DNA from: Vibrio litoralis DSM 17657
Lineage (GTDB): Bacteria > Pseudomonadota > Gammaproteobacteria > Enterobacterales > Vibrionaceae
Reading direction: 5' to 3'
Assembly (NCBI RefSeq): GCF_000426765.1
Contig: NZ_AUFZ01000017.1
Location: 310,001-374,000, forward strand
DNA: 64,000 bases
Below the pieces are notes generated by a model that saw only the letters and a list, made by a program, of their open reading frames with translations, was not told the DNA's origin and searched no databases. Below, one piece after another: positions 48,034 to 57,816 of the stretch. Every line of letters starts with the position of its first letter. The stretch's first letter is position 1. Made by a program: the position numbers and the translations under genes.

Positions 48034-48242
48034 GTCTAACGACCATCCTCTTTAGCTGGGTAACATTGGTTACCCTGTTATTATCTTTGCTCATAATCTA
48101 CATTGTTACATTCTAACTTCGAAAAACCTCCCTTTTCTCGCTCAACATTCCAAAACAAACAAGCTAATTACTGCAAATGGCCGTAGACTAGTTTTATATC
48201 CAAATTACTTAAATATATACATCATTATTAAAGGAATATGCC

Positions 48243-49193
48243 ATGAACTACCCACTTGATCTGATATTCGACAACATCGTCCCTGTTGTCCTGTTTATTC
48301 TTGTTGTTGTGATATTAAAAAGCAGCATTAAGTTTGTGCCACAAAACCAGGCTTGGGTGGTTGAGCGATTCGGTAAATTCCAATCGACAAAAATTGCTGG
48401 TATTAACTTCATCATCCCTTTTATTGATCGCATCTCAGCGGTTCGTAGCTTAAAAGAACAAGCTCAAGACGTCCCTTCTCAGTCAGCCATTACTCGCGAT
48501 AACATTTCTTTAGTTGTCGATGGTGTGCTGTATTTCCGCGTCCTTGATGCTTATAAAGCCACTTATGGTGTCGATGATTATTCCTTTGCGGTGACTCAGC
48601 TCGCGCAAACGACGATGCGTTCTGAACTCGGTAAGATGGAATTAGATAAGACCTTTGAAGAACGTGACTTATTAAATACCAACATCGTTTCAGCGATTAA
48701 CGTCGCGGCTGAACCGTGGGGCATTCAGGTACTACGCTATGAAATTAAAGATATTGTGCCGCCGCAATCTATCATGGAGTCGATGGAAGCTCAGATGAAA
48801 GCCGAGCGTGTTAAGCGTGCACAAATTTTAGAATCAGAAGGTGATCGTCAAGCAGCAATCAACGTTGCCGAAGGTAAAAAGCAAGCGCAAGTGCTGGCAG
48901 CCGAAGCGGATAAAACCGAACAAATTTTAAACGCGGAAGGGGAAGCCAAAGCCATTATTGCCGTGGCGAACGCGCAAGCCGAAGCATTGAAAACCGTCGG
49001 TGATGCCGCCAATACTGAAGAAGGTCAAAAAGCCATTCAGCTAGACTTGGCAACTAAAGCGATTGAAGCAAAACATGCAATTGCCAAAGAGTCTTCGGTT
49101 GTACTACTACCAGACAGCGGCACCGATGCAAGTTCACTGGTTGCTCAGGGAATGTCTATTATTAACTCACTGAACAAACAAAATAAGGCTTAA
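48243..49193 (+). CDS. qmcA: SPFH/stomatin family protein (QmcA-like)
   Basis: 316-residue SPFH protein anchored by an N-terminal membrane helix (IVPVVLFILVVVILKSS). The SPFH domain spans about 25-185 (VPQNQAWVVERFGKFQ; RSLKEQAQDVPSQSAITRDNIS; QLAQTTMRSELGKMELDKTFEER) and is followed by a long coiled coil with alanine/glutamate repeats (KAERVKRAQILESEGDRQAAINVAEG). Associates with membrane proteases and forms oligomeric rings. The partner NfeD is encoded two bases downstream, which is the standard operon. Confidence 0.94.
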   Translation: MNYPLDLIFDNIVPVVLFILVVVILKSSIKFVPQNQAWVVERFGKFQSTKIAGINFIIPFIDRISAVRSLKEQAQDVPSQSAITRDNISLVVDGVLYFRVLDAYKATYGVDDYSFAVTQLAQTTMRSELGKMELDKTFEERDLLNTNIVSAINVAAEPWGIQVLRYEIKDIVPPQSIMESMEAQMKAERVKRAQILESEGDRQAAINVAEGKKQAQVLAAEADKTEQILNAEGEAKAIIAVANAQAEALKTVGDAANTEEGQKAIQLDLATKAIEAKHAIAKESSVVLLPDSGTDASSLVAQGMSIINSLNKQNKA

Positions 49194-49195
49194 CT

Positions 49196-49657
49196 ATGGA
49201 TTGGATTGTGAGTTATTTGCCACAAGTATTAATGGCGGTTGGCGTGATTGCGCTGATTGTTGAAGTGGTCGTTTTAGGCTTTGCCACTTTCATCTTTTTC
49301 TTTATTGGCCTCTCGTTGGTTATTAGTGGTTTTTGCATGTACATGGGCTGGATTGACGCCACCATTCATTATGCAATTTGGACCAATATAATCTTAACCA
49401 TCGTATTTGCTGCAGTGCTATGGAGACCATTTAAGCAATTGCAAAATAGGCAAACCAAGCAAAACTACCAATCTGATTTTGCTCAACAAACCTTTGTACT
49501 AAAAGGTAATGTCGATGCCAACACCGATGATGTCACTCACGCTTATTCTGGCATTCAATGGAAAGTTCGCAGCGAGCAACCTTTGATGGAAGGACAGAAA
49601 GTTAAAGTGGTAAAAATGGAAGTCGGCATTATGTGGGTTGAAGCAATTAATGAATAA
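49196..49657 (+). CDS. NfeD family membrane protein
   Basis: 153-residue inner-membrane protein with three hydrophobic segments at the N-terminus (LMAVGVIALIVEVVVLGFATFIFFFIGLSLV; WTNIILTIVFAAVLW) and a C-terminal OB-fold domain with GIQWKVRSEQPLMEGQKVKVVKMEVGIMWVE. NfeD proteins pair with SPFH proteins. It starts two bases after qmcA and is followed by a strong terminator. Confidence 0.92.
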   Translation: MDWIVSYLPQVLMAVGVIALIVEVVVLGFATFIFFFIGLSLVISGFCMYMGWIDATIHYAIWTNIILTIVFAAVLWRPFKQLQNRQTKQNYQSDFAQQTFVLKGNVDANTDDVTHAYSGIQWKVRSEQPLMEGQKVKVVKMEVGIMWVEAINE

Positions 49658-49705
49658 CCGCATTTAGCCGATTAACTAGTCGAGTTAATTAACGCACCAA
49701 AAAAC

Positions 49706-49743
49706 AAAAAGCGATGAGCCCAATAAAAGGCTCATCGCTTTTT
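49706..49743. terminator. Terminator after the QmcA-NfeD pair
   Basis: AAAAAGCGATGAGCC and GGCTCATCGCTTTTT form a perfect stem with an eight-base loop, 48 bp after the nfeD stop. Confidence 0.9.
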
Positions 49744-49805
49744 CATTACTACAGTCATTAAGCTATTCTCAGCAAGAAACTGTCATTAAGGTACTGCCAT
49801 CAAGC

Positions 49806-49901
49806 TTAATAGGTACCGCTTTGAACGCTGAAATAAACCGCAGCAAACAGCCCAGCAAAGACTAGTACAGTAATGAGTACTTTTAACCAAATAAATTTCA
49901 T
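49806..49901 (-). CDS. Candidate small membrane protein, 31 aa
   Basis: A 31-codon frame, too short for a standard ORF list: it starts MKFIWLKVLITVLVFAGLFA and ends YFSVQSGTY. One membrane helix of about 18 residues after a basic start, like many small bacterial membrane proteins. It lies between the nfeD terminator and the dehydrogenase gene. The ribosome site is poor (GATTTAGTT), so this is a candidate only. Confidence 0.4.
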   Translation of the reverse strand: MKFIWLKVLITVLVFAGLFAAVYFSVQSGTY

Positions 49902-49975
49902 AACTAAATCGATATAAATGAATTTAGCGTTAGATTACTCAATTCCCTAGTCAATGAAAAGTATCGATAGATAAA

Positions 49976-51031
49976 CTATACCGCTTCAAGCGAGCCATTA
50001 CGCCATGGTTCAATCACTACTTTGACGTGTTTGTTTGGTGACATTAATTGCTCAAATGCATTAGGTACACCATCAATACCAACCTTACCGGTTACCATAG
50101 ACTGCCAAGGAATATCTCCCGCAGCTAGCGCTTCTAAACACTCTGCAAATTCCTGCGGCTGATAGTAGTAAGAGAAACGCATATCAAGCTCTTTTACCGT
50201 CGCATAAGCATAGTTAACCGATGCATCGGCGGTGTGTACACCAGTAATCACTAGCGTGGCATTAGCGGGTGCTCGTTGGATAAAGCCTTTGATTAAAGTA
50301 TGAATCCCAACACATTCAAAAATGACTAATCGCCCATCTTGAACGCCGTCGGCAAACGCCACTTCATCTTGATCTCTATTATTTACCGTATGTGTGGCAC
50401 CAAATGTCACGGCTTGTTGTAGCTTATCTTCTTGTAAATCAGCGGCAACAATCGCTTTAATGCCTCGGCGTTTCAGCGCTGAAATCACCGCCAGTCCAAT
50501 CGGCCCACAACCAACCACCAGCGCGGTGTCTTGCTCACCAATATCACTACGATTCACTGCATGCAGACCAACAGCTAGAGGTTCCGTCAACGCCACCGCT
50601 TCTGGCGCAACACCTTCTGGTACTGGCAATAACAAGGCTTCATCCAAAATAAAGTATTCTGAATAAGCACCCGATAGCCCCGGAGTCACGCCGATTCCAG
50701 CACCGTGTTGCGACATTAAAATTGGCACCGAAGTTACGCGCTGCCCGATCGCTAATGTTTGTTGGGTATCTGGCCCAAATTCCACAATCTCAGCACAAAA
50801 CTCATGGCCTAGCATGACTGGCGTTTGATCATCTTGCTCATCGGTCATGATCCCGAGTTCACGGTAAAGCTTAAAGATCTCACTGGTATGGCGAGTGATA
50901 TGCAGGTCGGACCCACAGATACCGCAACTTAAACTACGAACCAATACTTGCCCTGAAGCGGGTTTCGGCACCGGAGCTTGTTGCAGGGTGATTACCCCAT
51001 CTTGCATCGCAATCGCATTCATCGTTTTCAT
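49976..51031 (-). CDS. Zinc-dependent medium-chain dehydrogenase (butanediol/threonine dehydrogenase-like)
   Basis: 351-residue MDR-family alcohol dehydrogenase. Catalytic zinc region LSCGICGSDLHITRH near residue 35 and GHEFCAEIVEFG near residue 75, NAD(P) fold VVGCGPIGLAVISALKRRGI near residue 175. The four structural-zinc cysteines of many relatives are not evident. A long insert with RHTSEIFKLYRELGIMTDEQDD after the zinc site is characteristic of a subgroup of this family. Last gene of the SDR-cupin-dehydrogenase operon; substrate unknown. Confidence 0.85.
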   Translation of the reverse strand: MKTMNAIAMQDGVITLQQAPVPKPASGQVLVRSLSCGICGSDLHITRHTSEIFKLYRELGIMTDEQDDQTPVMLGHEFCAEIVEFGPDTQQTLAIGQRVTSVPILMSQHGAGIGVTPGLSGAYSEYFILDEALLLPVPEGVAPEAVALTEPLAVGLHAVNRSDIGEQDTALVVGCGPIGLAVISALKRRGIKAIVAADLQEDKLQQAVTFGATHTVNNRDQDEVAFADGVQDGRLVIFECVGIHTLIKGFIQRAPANATLVITGVHTADASVNYAYATVKELDMRFSYYYQPQEFAECLEALAAGDIPWQSMVTGKVGIDGVPNAFEQLMSPNKHVKVVIEPWRNGSLEAV

Positions 51032-51059
51032 GGAACCTCTCCTACTGGGTTAATATGAA

Positions 51060-51563
51060 TTAATCTGTGCTCAACTTAGCAAGACCACCCGGTTTGAAGT
51101 AACGAGGCTCTAAACCTTGCGCTTGAGCCGCAGCAATCACCACTTGCTCAATCCAGCCAGCATCCATGATGTTCATTAGGTTGCCATCTTCATCGAAGTT
51201 AATATTTGCGCCACTGACCACCATAAAGCCATCAGCGCCTTCTGAATCTTCCGGACAATGAAAAGTATGAATCGAACCGCCCGGCTCATATAAGTAACTC
51301 CCTGCGGTTTGAGGTTGGTCTGGGTATTCCAAATAATTCCAACGACCGCTTAAGGTATAAAAATGCACCACCCCAGTATGGAAATGTTTGGGTAAGGTTA
51401 CACCCGGCTTAAACTTGGCACGTATCACCCAAGTTCCATTTTCGATATCTAAAAATAACGGATAAATATCGACACCCGGTAAAGCATCTTTGATTAGGTT
51501 TTCTTCATTGGTATTAAACGTAAGTAGCAAATCTTGGTGATTAATAATATCTGGTAGGCTCAT
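51060..51563 (-). CDS. Cupin domain protein (dihydroxyacetophenone dioxygenase/ChrR-like)
   Basis: 167-residue single cupin. Metal-binding motif 1 is KFKPGVTLPKHFHTGVVHFYTLSGRW with two histidines and motif 2 is YEPGGSIHTFHCPED with a further histidine; this arrangement occurs in ChrR-like cupins and in 2,4'-dihydroxyacetophenone dioxygenases. Enzymatic versus sensory role is not decided. It is 28 bp upstream of the dehydrogenase gene and downstream of the SDR gene (79 bp), same strand. Confidence 0.8.
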   Translation of the reverse strand: MSLPDIINHQDLLLTFNTNEENLIKDALPGVDIYPLFLDIENGTWVIRAKFKPGVTLPKHFHTGVVHFYTLSGRWNYLEYPDQPQTAGSYLYEPGGSIHTFHCPEDSEGADGFMVVSGANINFDEDGNLMNIMDAGWIEQVVIAAAQAQGLEPRYFKPGGLAKLSTD

Positions 51564-51642
51564 ATTATCTTCCTTTTCATTATGATTTAGGGTCTTTTGA
51601 CCTCATTATTGTTATCACTAGTTATTGTTATAAAATTGCACG

Positions 51643-52413
51643 TTATTGGATTTTATCGAGTAATGGGTATTTGAAGTTTTCAAACCCATCAGATGCCGAT
51701 ACCGTTGTGCCATTAATGCAATTGGCTTCATCACTAGCAAGAAAAGCAACCACATTGGCTATTTCTTTTGGTTGAGTCATGGTGTCACGCATTTGTTCTT
51801 TTCGAATATACTCCCATAAGCCAATCGCCTCATACTGACGAAGCATCGGCGTATCAACACGACCGGGAGCAACTGCACATACTCGGATCCCTAATGGTGC
51901 TAACTCTAAGGCTGCACACTTAGTCATCATATCGACAGCAGCTTTACTCACGTTATAAGTAAAGGTTAATTCACTAGCCATTTGCCCATACACCGATGAA
52001 GTATTAATAATCACCCCTTGAGACGATTGAGTTTGAAACTGACGCGCTGCAGCTAAAATTCCGTAATACACACCGTACTGATTAACTTGAGTAACGGGGT
52101 CAAAATCTTCACGCGGGTCATGGTGTAATAACGGTTTAGGCGCACCAATACCCGCATTGTTAATCATGATATCCAGTTGACCAAATTGTTCGACGGCTTG
52201 TTTAACCATGCCTTCTACTTGATGAAAATCGGTCACATCAATAGCCAACGAGTGCACTTTTTCTGAACCATAACCATCAAAGACTTTCAAAGCCTCGGCT
52301 GAAATATCAACCGCTACCACTTTAGCGCCTTCGGAAGTTAGCTTTTCAATTATCGCTTGACCGATTCCACCAGCAGCTCCCGTCACAATGGCGACTTTAT
52401 TAAGTAAACGCAT
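51643..52413 (-). CDS. Short-chain dehydrogenase/reductase
   Basis: 256-residue SDR. Cofactor motif VAIVTGAAGGIGQAI near residue 8, NNAG motif MINNAGIGAP near residue 87, and the catalytic YxxxK is YNVSK within SELTFTYNVSKAAVD, with the conserved serine in INTSSVYGQ. NAD(H) preference is likely from the D following the second strand (VAVDIS). First gene of the minus-strand cluster and divergent from the AraC regulator 202 bp away. Confidence 0.9.
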   Translation of the reverse strand: MRLLNKVAIVTGAAGGIGQAIIEKLTSEGAKVVAVDISAEALKVFDGYGSEKVHSLAIDVTDFHQVEGMVKQAVEQFGQLDIMINNAGIGAPKPLLHHDPREDFDPVTQVNQYGVYYGILAAARQFQTQSSQGVIINTSSVYGQMASELTFTYNVSKAAVDMMTKCAALELAPLGIRVCAVAPGRVDTPMLRQYEAIGLWEYIRKEQMRDTMTQPKEIANVVAFLASDEANCINGTTVSASDGFENFKYPLLDKIQ

Positions 52414-52615
52414 ACCGTTCTTCCTTGTTATAAAGTGTTCTCAAAATGAATCGCGGCATAAATGAAGCATGGTAGGCACACCGCTTTTCTACACATTCGA
52501 TTGTTAACGAATTGTTATCCAAATCTAGGTGAATAACGTGAACTTTACTTGATTATTTGCGATGGGAAATTGATATATTGCGAATGCAAACTCGCCTTAA
52601 ATCACAGGATTGACT

Positions 52616-53626
52616 ATGCACTTAGTACGAAGCGGCGCAGCATCACACTTTGAGAAACTGATTTTAGAGTTAGGACACAACCCAATATATTTAATGCATC
52701 AGGTCGGTTTAAGGCAGGCAGAGTTTCGCGATCCCAATACTTATATTTCTTATGCCAAACTGGCCGAGCTTCTTGATTTAGCATCGATTCACACCAAGCA
52801 ACCACTCTTTGGTTTGATACTTGCTCAAATGCAAAATCAAGATGTATTAGGCGAGCTTCCCATGTTAGCTTCACGCATGGAAACAGTCGAAAAAGCATTG
52901 ATGAAAGCCGATGAATACCTCTACTTACATGCTTATGGCGCACGAGTGAAAATGCAAAGTAAGGGTGATTACATTCAATTGAACGTCATTATTAATCTTG
53001 ACAGTGAGGTGAACTTAGAACCGCTCATGCAACTCAGTATTTACCAATTAGCATTGTTTGTCTCAGGATTATTAAACATTGAAGTCAACAATTTAACTTT
53101 ATATTTCAGTCAAGTAGAACCACCTATTAGCCTAAAGCAAAAAGAAAAATTGCACCATCCAATCCTATTCAAGCAATCTTTTAATGGCATCCAGTTAAAG
53201 AGCTCGCAACTGGCTCTGAGTAATCATCGAGATGAAGAAGCCCTTAACCAGCTCATTACCCATCGCTTGCACAAATTACAACAGCGTTACCCAGAAGACA
53301 TTGCTGACCAAGTGAAAGGCTTGATTCGACATTTATTGCCTACGGGAGAATGTTGCATCGAACGTATTGCCAGCGCACTCGGTATGCATCATCGCAGCCT
53401 ACAAATACAACTTAAAAATAAGCAACAAAGTTACCGTTCGTTATTACTGCAAACTCGTCAAGAAATCGCTAAACATCAGCTTATCCACGGTACTCAAACG
53501 ATAACAGAACTTGCATTACAACTCGGTTACGTTGATATTGCGGTATTCAGCCGACACTTTAAAACTTGGACAGGGCTATCACCAAGCCAGTGGAAAAAGC
53601 AAAATCACCACGAGTTTAAACGGTAG
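52616..53626 (+). CDS. AraC family transcriptional regulator
   Basis: 336-residue regulator with an N-terminal AraC_binding_2/OruR-type domain (PIYLMHQVGLRQAEFRDPNTYISYAKLAELLDLAS...) and a C-terminal double helix-turn-helix (CCIERIASALGMHHRSLQIQLKNKQQSYRSLLLQTR; ITELALQLGYVDIAVFSRHFKTWTGLSPSQWKK). The ATG at 52616 has CAGGA six to seven bases upstream and is preferred to the TTG six bases earlier. Divergent from the SDR-cupin-dehydrogenase cluster, so probably its activator. Confidence 0.9.
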   Translation: MHLVRSGAASHFEKLILELGHNPIYLMHQVGLRQAEFRDPNTYISYAKLAELLDLASIHTKQPLFGLILAQMQNQDVLGELPMLASRMETVEKALMKADEYLYLHAYGARVKMQSKGDYIQLNVIINLDSEVNLEPLMQLSIYQLALFVSGLLNIEVNNLTLYFSQVEPPISLKQKEKLHHPILFKQSFNGIQLKSSQLALSNHRDEEALNQLITHRLHKLQQRYPEDIADQVKGLIRHLLPTGECCIERIASALGMHHRSLQIQLKNKQQSYRSLLLQTRQEIAKHQLIHGTQTITELALQLGYVDIAVFSRHFKTWTGLSPSQWKKQNHHEFKR

Positions 53627-53673
53627 GTAATGTTAAACTGGCTTTAATCTAGTACCGAAGAATAGAAATCAAT

Positions 53674-54174
53674 ATGGCGAACAATACCTATCATGAAGAC
53701 ATTTATCTCGCTGGCGGTTGCCTATGGGGAGTACAAGAGTTTATTAAATACTTACCGGGAGTGATCGCAACCGAAGCAGGCCGAGCCAATGGCAGTAGCA
53801 ACACGACTCAATCAGACTACGATGGCTATGCAGAATGCGTTCGCACGACCTTTGATTCTAGCGTGATTAGTATTGGACAGATCTTAGAGGGATTATTTGA
53901 AATCATTGACCCGTATAGCTTAAATAAGCAAGGAGCAGATGTAGGAGAAAAGTATCGCACCGGAATTTATAGCCGCCAACCTCACCATTTAGATGCAGCG
54001 ATTGAATATATTCAACAGCGTGCAGACAGCGACAAAATCGTAGTCGAAGTATTGCCTTTAACCAACTACGTCGCCAGTGATGAAGAACACCAACATAGGC
54101 TCAGCCTACACCCAGAAGATCATCACTTATGCCATATACCGTGGAACTTATTACATAAATACAAAAATGACTAA
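53674..54174 (+). CDS. MsrA-like peptide methionine sulfoxide reductase (divergent)
   Basis: 166-residue protein of the MsrA fold. The catalytic cysteine region reads LAGGCLWGVQEF instead of the usual GGCFWG, and the position normally Y in AAGYTGG is R (EAGRANG); the catalytic glutamate in GYAECV, the IDP aspartate and the KYRTGIY segment are retained. Resolving cysteines typical of long MsrA are absent. So it is a short, diverged MsrA whose activity on methionine sulfoxide is plausible but not certain. Confidence 0.8.
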   Translation: MANNTYHEDIYLAGGCLWGVQEFIKYLPGVIATEAGRANGSSNTTQSDYDGYAECVRTTFDSSVISIGQILEGLFEIIDPYSLNKQGADVGEKYRTGIYSRQPHHLDAAIEYIQQRADSDKIVVEVLPLTNYVASDEEHQHRLSLHPEDHHLCHIPWNLLHKYKND

Positions 54175-54199
54175 GCCAAGCAACTTAGCTCTTCCCAGA

Positions 54200-54230
54200 A
54201 ACTAGGAACTAGGAACTAGGAACTAGGAAC
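54200..54230. repeat. Heptamer tandem repeat AACTAGG x4
   Basis: Four exact copies of AACTAGG followed by a partial fifth (AAC), between the MsrA-like gene and the YkgJ-like gene. Low-complexity; no known function. Confidence 0.9.
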
Positions 54231-54240
54231 CAATATTCCC

Positions 54241-54537
54241 TTACTCCCCCATCACTGCAATGCGTTGATCTTTGCACTCATACGATGCCATTTCGAATTC
54301 ACGACAAATCCACGGGCGGTTTTCATAAATGGTGCACATATAGGTTTCGCGATCTAACGCCGAGCACCAACCATCATCTAAACGCAACATGGTTTCTCCG
54401 CCCCACTGATCATACGAAATATGTTCTTCAGGAACGCCAGTTTCACTAATGATCATCACTTCTAAGCGGCAACAACAAGCTTGGCAGTTTGAACAAGTGA
54501 CTTCGGGAGTAGTGATATCTTTGATTGGAATAGTCAT
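54241..54537 (-). CDS. YkgJ-like zinc/iron-chelating domain protein
   Basis: 98-residue cysteine-rich protein: CSNCQACCCRLEV, then GWCSALDRETYMCTIYENRPWICREFE and YECKDQRIA. This pattern of cysteines matches the CxxCxxCC zinc- or iron-chelating domain (YkgJ family). A longer version with a TTG start 21 bases upstream is unlikely; ATG at 54537 is used. Function unknown. Confidence 0.8.
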   Translation of the reverse strand: MTIPIKDITTPEVTCSNCQACCCRLEVMIISETGVPEEHISYDQWGGETMLRLDDGWCSALDRETYMCTIYENRPWICREFEMASYECKDQRIAVMGE

Positions 54538-54608
54538 GCAGATCTTAATTGGAGGCAATGAGGGGATTGTACGCGAAATTCATAGCCAAGTAACTTGGGT
54601 ATGAAAAT

Positions 54609-54638
54609 AAAAAAGCCAGTAGTTCAACACTACTGGCT
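54609..54638 (-). terminator. Terminator of the RND efflux operon
   Basis: AGCCAGTAGT and ACTACTGGCT form the stem, with a T-run on the minus strand, 22 bp after the pump gene stop. Confidence 0.85.
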
Positions 54639-54660
54639 CTCCTTCATCAGCTAAGAAAAG

Positions 54661-57600
54661 TTAATCTTCTAACTCTTCTAATTTGGTACTACCACCGTGA
54701 AACTTCTCACGTAGTTTTTGAATAATGGAATATAAGCCTGGGATCAATAATGTACCGGCAAGTAGCACGCACAATAACCCACCCACTAATGATATTCCCA
54801 ATGAGTTTTGACTAATATGGCCTGCGCCACTGGAAAACACTAACGGGAAAATACCGAGAATGAATGACCATGATGTCATATTCACCGCACGGAAACGTAA
54901 TGTGCCCCCTTTAATGGATGCATCATCAATCGGTAACTCATTTTGCTCTCGCTCATTTTTAGCAAACTCCACAATCAATATGGCATTTTTGGCCGCAAGG
55001 GCTATTAACAACACCAAGCCAATCTGCGCATATAGATTCAGTGGTACGCCCATTAAGTTAAGGGCAATAAATGAACCTAAAGTCGCGACCGGAACCACCA
55101 ATATGATAGATATTGGAATTAACCAGCTTTCATACTGCGCCACCATAAATAGGTAGATAAATATCAACGCCAGAGCAAAAGCAAAAATCGCTTGGTTGCC
55201 CGCCAATAATTCTTGATACGCCATCCCAGTCCATTCGTACTGGTAACCCTGTGGAAGCATTTCTGCTGCAACACGCTCCATTGCGGCAATTGCATCACCA
55301 CTAGAGTATCCATCGGCTGGCTGGCCTTGAATAATTGCCGCGCGATACATGTTGTAACGCCAAGCCACATCCGGCTCAAACACTTGATCATAAGAAACTA
55401 AGGTGCTTAATGGCACCATAGAGCCACTTTGACTACGTACAAAGAAACGCTCTAAATCTGTCATTGAAGAACGATGTTGACTATCTGCTTGTATAGTAAC
55501 GCGGAAGTTTTTACCCAGCATGGTAAAATCATTAACGTAAATGGAGCCTAAGTTTCCTTGCAAAGTGGTAAAGATATCGGTTAGCGATATACCTAACTGT
55601 TTGGCTTTTTCACGGTCAATGTCCAAGTAATAGTGAGGTACATTCGCTCTAAAAGTACTAAAGGTATGAGAGATCTCCGGCTGCTTATTGGCCTCTTGAA
55701 TAAAATCACTCATCAATTGCGCCAATTCTGCTCGGCTACGTCCTAATGTATCTTCTAACACAAATTCAAAACCAGACGCAGCACCCATACCCGGCACCGC
55801 TGGCGGCCCTAAAGCAAAGACTACCGCATCTGGAATCTCTTGCGCGGAACGGCTATTAATTCGTTGTGAAATTGCAAAAGATGAATTATCGCCGTCTAAT
55901 TTGGCTCGCTCATCCCAAGATTTCAGTTTAATAAATAATGATGCACCATTTGATGCCAGCGCCCCAGTCATAAAGGCATAGCCATTGGCCAGAGTAACGG
56001 CTTCCACTCCCGGCTCTTGGTTTACCAATGCCATTAAATCGCCAGTGACGTCTTCAGTACGCTGCAACGATGCCGCATCAGGCAATTGCACATTCACAAG
56101 TAAGATCCCTTTATCTTCTTGAGGTACAAAAGCGGTAGAAGTGGTTTTGCTGAAATACGTCACAGCGGCTAACGCCACTATAAAGAAGCCAATCAAAATG
56201 ATCGATTTCTTCACTAGATATCCTGCAAGCTTGCCATAACCATTGGTCACACGATCTAAGCCACGATTAAACGCCTTAAACCAACTTGCAGTATTGCCAC
56301 CGCCTTGTTTTAACACCAAAGAACACAATGCTGGAGAAAGGGTTAGTGCGTTAATTGACGAGATGACAACCGAAATACAAATCGTCAGCGCAAATTGGCG
56401 ATACATAATACCAGTAATACCCGGTAACATTGCCACAGGAATAAACACCGCTAGCAGTACCAAGGTCGAAGTAATAATCGGCCCAGTCACTTCTTTCATC
56501 GCTTGCAAGGTAGCTTTTTTCGGGCTCAATGTAGGATCTTTACGCATGGTGGTATCAACATTCTCGATAACCAAAATCGCATCATCCACTACAATACCAA
56601 TCGCCAAAATTAAGCCAAACAGTGTCACGGTATTAATGGTAAAGCCGGTTATTTGCATAATCGCAAAAGTACCAATTAATGACACCGGAATCGCCACAAC
56701 AGGAATCAAGGTTGCTCTCGTGCTCCCTAAGAATAAATAGGTCACCGCGATCACCAATAAAATCGCTTCAATTAAGGTTTTCACTACCCCATTAATCGAC
56801 TCTTGTACGAAAATGGTCGTGTCGTAGCTGCTTTCAAACTTCATTCCTTGTGGGAAGTTTTCGCTCAAACGATCAAGGGTATCCATGACGGCTTGACCAC
56901 TTTCTAATGCGTTGGCACCAGATTGCAGAGATAACGCCACTATCGACGCATCTTTTCCACGGAATTTACCCGTGCTGTCATACATTTTCTTGCCAAGTTC
57001 GACTCTCGCAACATCACGCAAATAAACGGCAGAGCCATCGTTATTAGCGCGCAACATGACATTTTCAAATTCATCTACCGTTTCCAAACGGCCTTTGGTG
57101 ACAATGTTGAAAGTCACATCAGTAGCCTCATTGTACGGCGGCGCACCAATCTTACCTGCGGCGACTTGGATATTTTGCTCAGATAATGCGGCGTAAACAT
57201 CCGAAGTCGTTAATTTCAAATTAGCGAGTTTTTCAGGGTCAAGCCAAACTCGCATAGCGAATTCACCGCCACCAATCACATTAACGTCACTAATACCTTG
57301 TACACGCGCAAGCTGATCTTTAACGTTTAAATTCACATAGTTAGTTAAATACTGATCATCAAACTTACCGTCAGGTGAATAAAAGTTCAGTACCATAAGA
57401 ATATCTGGCGAACGTTTTTTCACTGTCACACCTATAGAGCGAACTTCAGGCGGTAACTTAGATTCAATTTGACTCACGCGGTTTTGCACATTGACCTGAG
57501 CCATATTCGGGTCAGTGCCGACATCAAACGTCACATTTAAGTTATAAGAACCATCATTAGCACTTTTTGAAGACATATAAATCATGCCTTCTACCCCATT

Positions 57601-57810
57601 AACCGAGGTTTCTATTGGATCAGCAATGGCTTGTTCTACCGTTTCTGCGCTCGCGCCAGTATAGGAAGCAGTGACACTCACCGATGGTGGACTAATACGC
57701 GGATATTCCGAGACTGGCAGCACGAATAACGCAATCGCACCGGCAAGAGATAAAATAATGGAAATAACCAACGCAAATTTTGGACGCTGTATAAAAAAAC
57801 GACTTAACAT
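54661..57810 (-). CDS. RND efflux pump, AcrB/HAE1-type inner-membrane transporter
   Basis: 1049-residue proton-driven efflux transporter. Starts [20 protein letters not shown] with periplasmic porter regions after; the membrane proton-relay aspartates are in [16 protein letters not shown] (near residue 405), and the corresponding late lysine in [19 protein letters not shown]. Complete 12-helix architecture. The adaptor gene precedes it by six bases (58953-57817, 57810). No outer-membrane TolC-type gene is in the operon, so a shared TolC is expected. Likely multidrug or bile/detergent efflux (Vibrio VexB/VmeB-type). Confidence 0.93.
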   Translation of the reverse strand: MLSRFFIQRPKFALVISIILSLAGAIALFVLPVSEYPRISPPSVSVTASYTGASAETVEQAIADPIETSVNGVEGMIYMSSKSANDGSYNLNVTFDVGTDPNMAQVNVQNRVSQIESKLPPEVRSIGVTVKKRSPDILMVLNFYSPDGKFDDQYLTNYVNLNVKDQLARVQGISDVNVIGGGEFAMRVWLDPEKLANLKLTTSDVYAALSEQNIQVAAGKIGAPPYNEATDVTFNIVTKGRLETVDEFENVMLRANNDGSAVYLRDVARVELGKKMYDSTGKFRGKDASIVALSLQSGANALESGQAVMDTLDRLSENFPQGMKFESSYDTTIFVQESINGVVKTLIEAILLVIAVTYLFLGSTRATLIPVVAIPVSLIGTFAIMQITGFTINTVTLFGLILAIGIVVDDAILVIENVDTTMRKDPTLSPKKATLQAMKEVTGPIITSTLVLLAVFIPVAMLPGITGIMYRQFALTICISVVISSINALTLSPALCSLVLKQGGGNTASWFKAFNRGLDRVTNGYGKLAGYLVKKSIILIGFFIVALAAVTYFSKTTSTAFVPQEDKGILLVNVQLPDAASLQRTEDVTGDLMALVNQEPGVEAVTLANGYAFMTGALASNGASLFIKLKSWDERAKLDGDNSSFAISQRINSRSAQEIPDAVVFALGPPAVPGMGAASGFEFVLEDTLGRSRAELAQLMSDFIQEANKQPEISHTFSTFRANVPHYYLDIDREKAKQLGISLTDIFTTLQGNLGSIYVNDFTMLGKNFRVTIQADSQHRSSMTDLERFFVRSQSGSMVPLSTLVSYDQVFEPDVAWRYNMYRAAIIQGQPADGYSSGDAIAAMERVAAEMLPQGYQYEWTGMAYQELLAGNQAIFAFALALIFIYLFMVAQYESWLIPISIILVVPVATLGSFIALNLMGVPLNLYAQIGLVLLIALAAKNAILIVEFAKNEREQNELPIDDASIKGGTLRFRAVNMTSWSFILGIFPLVFSSGAGHISQNSLGISLVGGLLCVLLAGTLLIPGLYSIIQKLREKFHGGSTKLEELED

Positions 57811-57816
57811 GATTGA

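Noticed and set aside
48190..48215. TATATCCAAATTACTTAAATATATA upstream of qmcA
   Set aside because: Weak similarity to the same TIR; simple AT-rich promoter sequence is an equally good explanation.
54588..54606. AGCCAAGTAACTTGGGTATG near the YkgJ-like gene
   Set aside because: Looks like the two TIR tips of the MITE family joined (a possible fully deleted relic), but at about 20 bp it can be chance; not listed as an element.
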